Shown: in pieces, positions 28,083 to 35,987 of the stretch
How positions within the stretch are numbered: the stretch's first letter is position 1
Layout of the letters: each line of letters opens with the position of its first letter
Assembly (NCBI GenBank): GCA_938028585.1
Contig: CALIZH010000308.1
Location: forward strand, 1 to 43,175
DNA: 43,175 nucleotides
Reading direction: 5' to 3'
Source of the DNA: an uncultured Actinomyces sp.
GTDB lineage: Bacteria > Actinomycetota > Actinomycetes > Actinomycetales > Actinomycetaceae
Position numbers and translations under genes: made by a program
Notes under the pieces: model-generated
Seen by the model: only the letters and a program-made list of their open reading frames with translations
The model's database searches: none
What the model was told of the DNA's origin: nothing

Positions 28083-31000
28083 CGGTCAAGAACCCCCTTA
28101 GCCATTGACAGCTGATTCTTCGTCTGGCGATAAATCTCTGTAGGAGACAACGCCTTCGGAGATGTGTTGTTCTGAATGAACTGAATCTGTGTGGGCTTCT
28201 GCACCCGTTTTTGCTCCTCTTCCAGAGCAAGTTGTTTACGCATGATCTCGTTAAGCATGTAGGTCGTGACGAGACGTCCGCCTCCATCGCGAATCCCCCA
28301 TCCTGCGAGATCACGGTGACGTTCCTCAAACGAGCGCCATCCCTCAAGACTGACCCCCGCCTTAAACATTCCGGACGTATTCGAAAGAGCCTTACGAACA
28401 CTCTTCATGTTTAGAACGGGTTTGATCTGAGGTCTAGCCAAGACCATCTCGTTGAGCTTCTGCTCTTCGACGGCCTTCTGGAAGGATTTGATCGACTTGA
28501 TCGCCAACGTACGTGTAGACTTCTCAGCGTGAGGCGTATTGTTGTTCACACCTACGATGAAGCCCTCGACCACGTGCTTACCGACCTTCTTGAACTCTCG
28601 AGAAGGAGATTTAATCCCGAGGGCCCACTTGGCGGCTGCGAGGGCACCCTGGGCCATGCTGGACGCAGTATCCTTAACGGACTGAATACCATTATTAATG
28701 GCGTTCTTAGTTCCGTCAATGATGGCTTGTCCGATACCCTTAGCCTTCTCCTTGACTTCGGAGACCTGTTCCTGAAGTGCGAGCTTTCCCTGGTGGATGA
28801 ACTCCTTGATCAGGTCTCGGATGGCCTTTCGGAGGGCCGGTCCATTATCGTGCAGCGCCTGAGTCATGGCGTTGATGAAGTCGATAACCAACTTCCAACC
28901 AGCGTCTACAATCTCAGGGAGCCTTTCACGAACAGCCCCAATGAAGTTGAGCACAATATCAATCGCGATGTTGGTGGCTTCACCAACGTGGTCCCGCATA
29001 GCTCGAAGGAAGGCCAGAATAATCGTCCAACCCGTATCGATGATGTTCGGGATACACGTCTTAGCCGCTTCACAAAGACAATTGATAATCGTAATGGCAA
29101 GCTCGGTGAACTTAGGCAGGAGTTCAATGCCCGCATCAATCATCGAACCGATGATCGTTACAAAGTTCGCCTTGATTGTCTCAACATTATTGGCGAGGGT
29201 CGTCGTGAAGTTGACAAATGCCTCGGCGAGGGTTGTTCCGAACTTCGGAATCGATTCTGCCAGAGCATCTAGCGTCGCCTTAAGAGCGTCGAGTCCGACG
29301 GTCCCAACTGCGACCAGCGTTCCCAACCCTGCGGCGAACAGAAACACGCCAGTTCCTGCCAAAGCCACAGCCAAACCGATGGCCATAATAGCTGCGGCAA
29401 GACCCATGAGTGGGAGAACCACAGGGGTCACAGCATATCCGGCGATCACGAAGACCGCTAGAGTACCCGCGAGCATCGCAAGACCCTTAGCAATCTCGCC
29501 CCAGGAAAGCTTACTGAAGCCCATGAGTACGGGATAGAGACCCATGAGGGCCGCAGCGACCACACCAAGGGCGATCGCACCGGGGAGAGCGAATGTCATA
29601 GCCGTAACGCCCGCAGCGAGAATCAACAGAGTCCCGCCGAGCATCACCATAGATTTACCAATCTCGCTCCATGACATCTTTCCCCACTTCTCCATGACTC
29701 CGCCGATAACCTTAAGACCGTAGGCAGCCACGACAAGTCCGGCAGCGGCAAGAAGTCCAGTGGGCGGAACGAGTGCCATGAATGCTCCAACAGCTGCTAG
29801 AGCAACACCCATAGAGATAAGACCCTTAGCGAGAGTCTTCCAGTTCTGCTTTCCGAGGTCTATAACGACATCGGAAATTCTCTCGATCGCCATCGCGATG
29901 ATGAACAACCCAGCAGCGCTTAGAAGGCTACTAGCTCCTCCTGAGAAATGAGAGAAGGCCGCTACCGCCGCAAGAATGACGACAACTGAACCAAGACCCT
30001 TGGCTAGTTCCTTCCATCGAGTCTCACCGAGCTTCTTAATCGGCTTGACAAGCATATCGATGGCGAAGGCGATAGCGACGATGGCCAAAGCTCCTCGAAT
30101 TGTCGATCCGGTGCCAGCGAACTTCATAGCGATCACGATTGCCGCTAGAAGCACGAGAACAGCACCAAGACCTTTAAGAAGCTTCTTCCAGTCGATCTCA
30201 CCCAAGCGTTCAACAGCGCCGACCAACATCCGAATCGCAAATGCAATAAGGATCATAGCCGCAGCGGCTTTAAGCGAGGATCCGTTATCCGAGTCCATAA
30301 ACTTCATAGCGAGCGTGATGCCCGCGAGAAGCGCGATCGTAGCGCCAAGACCCTTAAGAAGGCCCTTCCACTCGATCTTGCTTAGCTTTTCCACAGCACT
30401 CGAGAGAACTCGAATGGCGAAAGCAATAAGCACCAACGCTGCTGTAGCCTTGATAATATCGGTGGTACTCTTAGTATCAACGATACTTGTGAACATGGCC
30501 AGCGATGCGCCAAGCTGTCCCATCATCACGGAAATAGCACCGGTAGCCTTCAGGAGTGAAGACGCCGGAATCCGAGAAATGGTGTAAACACAAGCAGTCA
30601 AGATACCGATAGCAACCGCGATCGTCATGAGCTGAGCGACCTTGAGGCTGGTCTGCATCTCTTTAAGAGAGTCGGTCAGCTGCGAGAAAGCATCTTTGAT
30701 TCGAGTAATCAAGCCGGGAGAATCATCTCCGCCCTGCTTAATCTTATCGATGATACCCTTAACGCCGCCCATCACGTCGGAGAACTTCTTAAGCGCTCCG
30801 AGACCGCCAACAGTCAGAAGACTCTTCAAGATATCGTCCAGAGACATGCCGCTGGCAATCTTACCGATAACCTCGAAGACCTTGTCAAAGGCCGACTTGA
30901 TGTATGGGGCGACCTTCCGGACTACCTTGAGAAGTCCCTCAAACGCGGCCTTAAGTTTCTCAAGTACGAACTTGGCGCCCTCGCCGGATTTCTGAGCGAC

Positions 31001-32731
31001 GGTTAGCGCCTGATCATATCGAGTGAATACTCCGAGGACCTTGGAAATGGCGTCCTTGACTCCCGACATGGAGTCCTTGAAGCCTTCCCAAGCGGCCTTA
31101 AGTCCCTCAACAAGGTGAATCGACTTAGCCCAGTCTCCAATAGCCTTAACTACGCCGCTGACGAATGATATGATAGACCGGATAACGCCCGAGACGATGT
31201 CGCCGAAACCCTCAATAAAGCGCTGGAGACGTCCTGAACCTGTGAGGAACTGATCCAGGCGTACCGCAAGATCCCCGAGCTTTGCCGAGAACGACAGCAC
31301 TCCGCCAGCACCAGATCCGAAAGCTGAGAATATCTTCCCGAAGACAACACCTACAGACTTTACAATCGTCACGCCGATATGAAGAATCGAGAATACACCC
31401 TTGAAGGCGCGAGCGATCTTATCGATGGTTCCTTGACTGGGAACGAGCTTCTGGATAAATGTCGAGAAGCCGTGAGTCATCTTCAGAAGGGTCTGCGCAG
31501 TCATCGGCGGAAATACCTGTTGCCAGGCCTTACCAATGGCCGAGAAGAGCGGAACAATTCCCTTGACAGTGTTTATCAGAGCATTAATAACTTCGGTACG
31601 ACCGCCGAGGTCCTTCCACCCCTGAAGCATCTGGTTTCGAGCTTTAGACATACCCGAAAGAGTTCCAGTGATGGCATTCCCGACGGTGGTCCACAGCTGG
31701 GAAGCTTCCTCGAAGTCGCCGAGTAGAATTTGCCAGGTCTCAGCCCATCCAGACCCCATCTCCTCTTTGACCACATCGACCAACTGAGAGAAGGTCTTGA
31801 TCTTGGTGGCGGCGTCCAGACCAGTCTGGGCAAGCTCTTGAATCTGGGCGATTTCCTCATCGGTGTAACCCATTGTTCGGAGCTGCTCTTCGTTATACTC
31901 CCCCGCCATCTGAGACAGAGTTTCGAGCATAATCGAAGAATCGAGCCAACCTTTGGAGAGAGATGCTCGGAAGGATCCTTCTTTAGCAATCAACTCGTCG
32001 ACGTGAACTCCGTGCGCCCTGGCAGTCCTCTTAAGAGCGTTCTGGAACTGCTCGCCGCCCATTCCGGCGTTCTCAACAGACATCCAGTCCTGAAGCTTAA
32101 CCGTTCCTGAAGAAATGGCCTGAGACATCTGGAACATCGCTCGAGAAGCCTCTTGCGAGTTAACACCAGCGACAGCCGCGAACTGCGAAAGTCCCTTAAT
32201 TGCTGAGGTGGATTCTTTAAGTCCCACGCCGGCAGCCGTGAACAGCGATGCGTTCTTCGTCATGTCCGAGAACGAATAAATCGTCTGGTCAGCGTAGTTG
32301 TTGAGTTCCTTCAGAGCCGCGTTAACGGTCTGAATAGACTCACCTTTAGACTTGGTGTTGTTCAGAATAGTCTGAACCGAGTTTAGACCCTGCTCATACT
32401 CCGCGAAACCATCCTTCATCGGCTTGAATGAAAGAGAGTTAAGTGCGCTCCCCACCTTGGACGCGATGGTTGTCGCAATGTTACCGAGCGCAGTACCGGC
32501 AGCAATAGCTAAAGTCGAGAAGCCGTTGCGAGCACTTTCGAGTCCGCTAAGAATCGGGTTGAAGTTGACCTTATTGATGGCGCCCGAGACCTCAGCCATA
32601 CCTTGCCCGGCACCCTTGAGGTTCAGCTTCTGCTTGAGCCTGTCTAGAAGGCCTAGGGACTTGTTGACGTTGTTGGAAAACTGGTCAGCGTTGAATTTCA
32701 GCGATACAATTCGCTCGTCAATACTAGCCAC
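28079..32731 (-). CDS. Tail tape measure protein (1550 aa)
   Basis: This is the longest gene of the window. The N-terminus has SLKFNADQFSNNVNKSLGLL, typical of tape measure proteins, followed by a long helical region. Residues about 750-1143 hold about seven tandem units of 57-60 residues, each with a W-(K)-LxKGLG start and a hydrophobic AAxxLIAFAI-type segment. The C-terminal region is charged and helical. At about 0.15 nm per residue the length predicts a tail near 230 nm, an estimate from the usual relation. The start is GTG overlapping the upstream stop. It measures the tail and is ejected at infection. Confidence 0.9.
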   Translation of the reverse strand: MASIDERIVSLKFNADQFSNNVNKSLGLLDRLKQKLNLKGAGQGMAEVSGAINKVNFNPILSGLESARNGFSTLAIAAGTALGNIATTIASKVGSALNSLSFKPMKDGFAEYEQGLNSVQTILNNTKSKGESIQTVNAALKELNNYADQTIYSFSDMTKNASLFTAAGVGLKESTSAIKGLSQFAAVAGVNSQEASRAMFQMSQAISSGTVKLQDWMSVENAGMGGEQFQNALKRTARAHGVHVDELIAKEGSFRASLSKGWLDSSIMLETLSQMAGEYNEEQLRTMGYTDEEIAQIQELAQTGLDAATKIKTFSQLVDVVKEEMGSGWAETWQILLGDFEEASQLWTTVGNAITGTLSGMSKARNQMLQGWKDLGGRTEVINALINTVKGIVPLFSAIGKAWQQVFPPMTAQTLLKMTHGFSTFIQKLVPSQGTIDKIARAFKGVFSILHIGVTIVKSVGVVFGKIFSAFGSGAGGVLSFSAKLGDLAVRLDQFLTGSGRLQRFIEGFGDIVSGVIRSIISFVSGVVKAIGDWAKSIHLVEGLKAAWEGFKDSMSGVKDAISKVLGVFTRYDQALTVAQKSGEGAKFVLEKLKAAFEGLLKVVRKVAPYIKSAFDKVFEVIGKIASGMSLDDILKSLLTVGGLGALKKFSDVMGGVKGIIDKIKQGGDDSPGLITRIKDAFSQLTDSLKEMQTSLKVAQLMTIAVAIGILTACVYTISRIPASSLLKATGAISVMMGQLGASLAMFTSIVDTKSTTDIIKATAALVLIAFAIRVLSSAVEKLSKIEWKGLLKGLGATIALLAGITLAMKFMDSDNGSSLKAAAAMILIAFAIRMLVGAVERLGEIDWKKLLKGLGAVLVLLAAIVIAMKFAGTGSTIRGALAIVAIAFAIDMLVKPIKKLGETRWKELAKGLGSVVVILAAVAAFSHFSGGASSLLSAAGLFIIAMAIERISDVVIDLGKQNWKTLAKGLISMGVALAAVGAFMALVPPTGLLAAAGLVVAAYGLKVIGGVMEKWGKMSWSEIGKSMVMLGGTLLILAAGVTAMTFALPGAIALGVVAAALMGLYPVLMGFSKLSWGEIAKGLAMLAGTLAVFVIAGYAVTPVVLPLMGLAAAIMAIGLAVALAGTGVFLFAAGLGTLVAVGTVGLDALKATLDALAESIPKFGTTLAEAFVNFTTTLANNVETIKANFVTIIGSMIDAGIELLPKFTELAITIINCLCEAAKTCIPNIIDTGWTIILAFLRAMRDHVGEATNIAIDIVLNFIGAVRERLPEIVDAGWKLVIDFINAMTQALHDNGPALRKAIRDLIKEFIHQGKLALQEQVSEVKEKAKGIGQAIIDGTKNAINNGIQSVKDTASSMAQGALAAAKWALGIKSPSREFKKVGKHVVEGFIVGVNNNTPHAEKSTRTLAIKSIKSFQKAVEEQKLNEMVLARPQIKPVLNMKSVRKALSNTSGMFKAGVSLEGWRSFEERHRDLAGWGIRDGGGRLVTTYMLNEIMRKQLALEEEQKRVQKPTQIQFIQNNTSPKALSPTEIYRQTKNQLSMAKGVLDR

Positions 32732-33104
32732 TCTTCAAAGCCCCCTCTACGTCACGTAGTATTTGTTCGAAAATAGGGCGCAAAGCCGGGTTGATATAGT
32801 CGACACCCCGGACGTAACCGCCGTTACGGGTTCCGTGGCCGTACTGAAGACCAACAGCCACGTTGAACCCGTTTTCGATGTGGTCATTCTTCCAAACGAT
32901 CTCGGCGCTCTTACCTTTTCGTTTGACTTCATATGACCACGAGCCAGCAGTTCTGCCGGAGGCAACCGGAGTGGCTTTAGACAGCGCATTCACGCCCTTA
33001 CTCCCAGCGGCGTCAAGAACCTTCAGGTACTTTCCATCGCGGAGTCCTTTCAACCAAGACTCAGTTCGGGAGTAGTCTCCAGTAGAGCTGAATGTAAAGT
33101 CCAT
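32724..33104 (-). CDS. HK97 gp10-like neck/tail completion protein (126 aa)
   Basis: The order of segments matches the HK97 gp10/Ne1-like family: KVLDAAGSKGVNALSKATPVASGRTAGSW, SAEIVWKNDHIENGFNVAVGLQYGHGTRNGGYVRG and PALRPIF. These proteins close the head-tail interface. In most siphoviruses the gene stands between the head connectors and the major tail gene; here it is directly before the tape measure. The start is ATG with AGGAGGCAATCGG upstream. Confidence 0.7.
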   Translation of the reverse strand: MDFTFSSTGDYSRTESWLKGLRDGKYLKVLDAAGSKGVNALSKATPVASGRTAGSWSYEVKRKGKSAEIVWKNDHIENGFNVAVGLQYGHGTRNGGYVRGVDYINPALRPIFEQILRDVEGALKSG

Positions 33105-33134
33105 CCGATTGCCTCCTAACTACCATTTTGACGT

Positions 33135-33986
33135 TTACGGCTGCTCTGCCCGATCGAGCGCCGAGTTGACTCGAGCATTGGTGTCAGGTCCGTAGATACC
33201 ATCGACCTCGGCGCCTACTGCGGCCTGAACTGCCTCGACTGTAGCGTCGTGAGCCTCCTCCGAAGCATCGCCCCAGATTCCGTCCTGGTCGGTGCCCACG
33301 ACAGACTGCGTAAACTGCACGCCATACGGGAAGGAGTTGCCTCCCCAGTTGGATGCGGCAGCAAGAGCATGGCAGCGAGCGCGGGTGTTAGGGCCAGCCA
33401 CGTTGTCGGGAGTGGCACGAACAGCCCGCTGAAGGGCTCGAATGTCGGCGGGGCCAGAAGGCGCAGATCCCACAGAGGCTCCAGAGTCTGAGTACGCCGG
33501 ACGGATAACGTACGCGATCGACTCGCTGCGAATCCGACGCCAGACGCCGTTACCAGCAGACTGCGAACCGTAGCTGCCAGATGACGTGTTACCCTCGATG
33601 GTCTGAAGCGTACCGCCGCCGAGGTTCTTCTCAACGAACCCGACGTGGTCAGTACCGCCACCGTCCCAGTTGAAGATGAGGACATCTCCCGGCTGGGCAT
33701 CGTAGACAGATACGAAGTACGCCTCAGGATGCTGTCGAACCTTGTTGACGGTGTAGTCGGTATTGAAGGAGAACCCTCCAATGGCGTCGATCTGCCCACA
33801 CTCGTCGAGGCACATAGAGACAAACAGCATACACCACCAGATGCTGTCAGAAGGTCCGGCAAGCCACAGCTGACCAGTCTTGTTGGCCCAGTAGCGACCG
33901 GCCTCTGAGCCTGGCTCAGGGTCGTCGGGAGCGTAATAGCCGATCCTTGCGGCTGCTCGAGCTAGAACCTGCTGTGCGACACTCAC
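33135..33986 (-). CDS. Endolysin: CHAP domain plus C-terminal binding repeats (283 aa)
   Basis: The N-terminal domain (about 1-165) is a CHAP peptidase/amidase: IWWCMLFVSMCLDECG with catalytic Cys52, GGTDHVGFVEK with His114, and IEGNTS with Glu131/Asn133. The C-terminal part (about 180-283) has repeated segments such as PDNVAGPNTRARCHALA and VDGIYGPDTNARVNSAL, related to peptidoglycan-binding repeats. No signal peptide is present, so release needs the holin. It lies between tail chaperone and tape measure, far from the holin, so a virion-associated wall-degrading role is also possible. The start is GTG with GGAGGTAATGCA upstream. Confidence 0.85.
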   Translation of the reverse strand: MSVAQQVLARAAARIGYYAPDDPEPGSEAGRYWANKTGQLWLAGPSDSIWWCMLFVSMCLDECGQIDAIGGFSFNTDYTVNKVRQHPEAYFVSVYDAQPGDVLIFNWDGGGTDHVGFVEKNLGGGTLQTIEGNTSSGSYGSQSAGNGVWRRIRSESIAYVIRPAYSDSGASVGSAPSGPADIRALQRAVRATPDNVAGPNTRARCHALAAASNWGGNSFPYGVQFTQSVVGTDQDGIWGDASEEAHDATVEAVQAAVGAEVDGIYGPDTNARVNSALDRAEQP

Positions 33987-34099
33987 TGCATTACCTCCGT
34001 AGTCTGAGAGACATGAATACCGGCGTCCTCCATGGGATCGGTACCGATATGGACCTGAGGCGCGAAAGCCTCCTCAGGGTACTCTTCTGCGGAACTCAT
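33983..34099 (-). CDS. Small acidic protein after the tail chaperone (38 aa)
   Basis: A 38-residue acidic frame (MSSAEEYPEEAFAPQVHIG..., ending TTEVMQ) starts at ATG 34099 with GAAAGGATAGAGT upstream and ends overlapping the endolysin GTG. It is in the same reading frame as the preceding chaperone gene, separated only by TAG and one codon, so UAG readthrough would fuse the two. It might be the second, normally frameshifted, chaperone part reduced to a small gene. Function unknown. Confidence 0.55.
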   Translation of the reverse strand: MSSAEEYPEEAFAPQVHIGTDPMEDAGIHVSQTTEVMQ

Positions 34100-34102
34100 A
34101 CT

Positions 34103-34660
34103 CTATCCTTTCGTTCCATACATCGCTCGGCGACGTTCGTTCTCAGCACGATAGTCTCTAGAAATTTCGTCTATGGGGCGCTTCGGCGCGTTAGGGTTGG
34201 CTTGCTCGTTCTTGATGTTGTTAATCCTGATAAGCATCAACAAACGATTTATGTTCCAAGTCTCGCATGAGAAGGGAATATCGAGAGCTACAAGCCAATA
34301 GTAGATTAACTCTGTGGTGGTTAATTCAGGGCTCTCTTTTTCTTTACCAGGACGAGTTTTAATCGTCGAAGCAGTCCTCGTATCCGTCATGTAGGAGAAG
34401 ACCTGTTCTATATGTTTAGGTGTCAAACCTAAAATCAGGTCGTCGGAAATTTCTCCGTCAAGAGACATGCACCGGATGTAGTAGATCACTTCATCCATGG
34501 TTTCGGGAGGGTAGTGTAGAAACGCTCGTTTCCACTCAGACTCCCATTTTGACATAGACAACAAGCTATGCTCGAGATGGATAGTCCCGCCCCCACGATA
34601 CTCAAAAGTTTCAGTCTCTTCGTTGTAGAATTCGATCGAATCAATTGTTAACGTAAGCAC
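34103..34660 (-). CDS. Tail assembly chaperone-like protein (185 aa)
   Basis: It directly follows the major tail gene, as chaperones do. The motif GGGTIHLEHSLLSMSKWESEW, then FLHYPPETMDEVIYYIRCMS and ELIYYWLVALDIPFSCETWNINRL, match tail chaperone families of siphoviruses, in which SKWES is recurrent. It would bind the tape measure protein before tail tube assembly. The start is GTG with TAGGATAGTCCC upstream. I see no canonical heptanucleotide slip site near its end; the next small frame is in phase, not shifted. Confidence 0.65.
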   Translation of the reverse strand: MLTLTIDSIEFYNEETETFEYRGGGTIHLEHSLLSMSKWESEWKRAFLHYPPETMDEVIYYIRCMSLDGEISDDLILGLTPKHIEQVFSYMTDTRTASTIKTRPGKEKESPELTTTELIYYWLVALDIPFSCETWNINRLLMLIRINNIKNEQANPNAPKRPIDEISRDYRAENERRRAMYGTKG

Positions 34661-34679
34661 GGGACTATCCTAATCTAGA

Positions 34680-35354
34680 TCACGGACCAACCTGGCCGGT
34701 GATACCAAGGGTCGCAAAGACCTCGTCGGGGAGGAGGAGCTTCGAGTCCTCGGAAGCGGTTCCATAGATCTTGTCGGTGATCTTCTTGAGATCAGCTGTC
34801 TGGAACTCGGACGCGAGAAGCGTGATGGACGAGACCGGGTTGAACCCAGCAAGAGGAACCGGAGTCGACTTGGCCTCCCACGAGAATGCGATGGGCTCGG
34901 GAGAGTCGTTGATAGACTCGTAGCCCTTCTCGGAAGGAGCGGCAAGAAGACCGTAGACCAGGTGGATCTTGTAGTCCGCGTCCTGACCATCGGTGTCGTT
35001 ACCGACCTTGGTGCGGTAAGACATGGCGAAAGACGCGCGCTCCTGCTGTCCGACCTGGAGGCCCTTCTTGGGCGTGGAGACGCCGTCGCAGGCGAGGAAC
35101 TCGTCCGGGTAGGTGTACGCCTCAATGGTTGCGGCGAACTCCTCTGCGGAGACCATGTTCAGGTACGCGATGTTGTCCGCGTACTTCTTGTTACCCTCTG
35201 CACCGGAAGGCTTCTCGGTGACCTTGGTAAGGCCGTTCCAAGCGACGCCCTTTCCGTAGGACTTCTTGGACTTGTCCCAGACAAACAGGACGCCATGGTC
35301 GACACCGGACTCATACCGGTGCTCTCCAATCTTGTCCCACTCGATGACTGCCAT
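34680..35354 (-). CDS. Major tail tube protein (224 aa)
   Basis: From ATG 35354 (AGGAGATAGA upstream) the protein begins VIEWDKIGEHRYESGVDHGV and contains NMVSAEEFAATIEAYTYPDEF, GLQVGQQERASFAMSYRT and IHLVYGLLAAPSEKGYESIN. This pattern is shared by major tail proteins of many siphoviruses of Gram-positive hosts. It polymerises to form the tail tube. It follows the tail completion gene and precedes the chaperone, in the standard order. Confidence 0.8.
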   Translation of the reverse strand: MAVIEWDKIGEHRYESGVDHGVLFVWDKSKKSYGKGVAWNGLTKVTEKPSGAEGNKKYADNIAYLNMVSAEEFAATIEAYTYPDEFLACDGVSTPKKGLQVGQQERASFAMSYRTKVGNDTDGQDADYKIHLVYGLLAAPSEKGYESINDSPEPIAFSWEAKSTPVPLAGFNPVSSITLLASEFQTADLKKITDKIYGTASEDSKLLLPDEVFATLGITGQVGP

Positions 35355-35362
35355 TCTATCTC

Positions 35363-35668
35363 CTAGTAATAGAGTCTGAAAACTTGATGGTAGAGACCGT
35401 TGGCGACGAACATTCGGTCTGTAGTACACCCTGGAAGATCCGCGATCTTGTCGGGAAGCGGGTCATCGGGATTTCTGTATATAACAGTAACCGAGTACCG
35501 CTTGATGTGGCGATACGGAATGTTATCCGCATGACGAGTATTACGATCCTCTAGCTCGTAAACTATGTAGGGAACTGATCCGGCCAAACGGGGAGGGGCT
35601 TGAAAATAGACCTCTTTATTACCCGCAGTTTCCTCTAAGAGTTTTTGGAGATCAGTACGAAGGCCCAT
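35363..35668 (-). CDS. Tail completion/terminator-like protein (101 aa)
   Basis: The small protein (N-terminal helix LRTDLQKLLEETAG; strands VPYIVYELEDRN and HIKRYSVTVIYRNPDDPLPDKIADLPG; C-terminal YHQVFRLYY) fits the tail terminator family (gpU/Tc1-like), and it stands before the major tail gene as expected. It would cap the tail tube for joining. The start is ATG with GGAGGTTTGTATA upstream. It overlaps the connector gene before it. Confidence 0.65.
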   Translation of the reverse strand: MGLRTDLQKLLEETAGNKEVYFQAPPRLAGSVPYIVYELEDRNTRHADNIPYRHIKRYSVTVIYRNPDDPLPDKIADLPGCTTDRMFVANGLYHQVFRLYY

Positions 35669-35978
35669 TATACAAACCTCCGACTGTGAGGATCACTCGG
35701 GGGTACCGAATCTCGACATTGGTGACGATGAATCGATACCCCATCCAAACCACATACCTGATGTTGAACATGTCCTGGATGGCGCTGTTGTCCGCAATAA
35801 TGCTAATGCTGTTATTTACGTTAAGACGCCCGTGCACATTGTCTTCATCAGATCGCAAGTTTCGCTGCCCACGGAGTACATCGCCGATGAAGAAGCGTTC
35901 GTCAATCTTCTCTTCATGGACCCCGGGGCTCGTCTCTTCGTATGTGACGAACCCCACACTCCCTGCGAAACGTGCCAT
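35652..35978 (-). CDS. Head-closure connector-like protein (108 aa)
   Basis: The beta-rich protein (GFVTYEETSPGVHEEKIDER, NNSISIIADNSAIQDMFNIR, YVVWMGYRFIVTNVEIRYPR) fits the position and shape of a head-tail closure protein (Hc1-like) after the capsid gene. The start ATG lies in the sequence GTCAAAATG six bases after the capsid stop, a start context shared with several head-module genes. There is no clear Shine-Dalgarno sequence, so it may use coupled translation. Confidence 0.65.
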   Translation of the reverse strand: MARFAGSVGFVTYEETSPGVHEEKIDERFFIGDVLRGQRNLRSDEDNVHGRLNVNNSISIIADNSAIQDMFNIRYVVWMGYRFIVTNVEIRYPRVILTVGGLYNGPSY

Positions 35979-35987
35979 TTTGACCTA

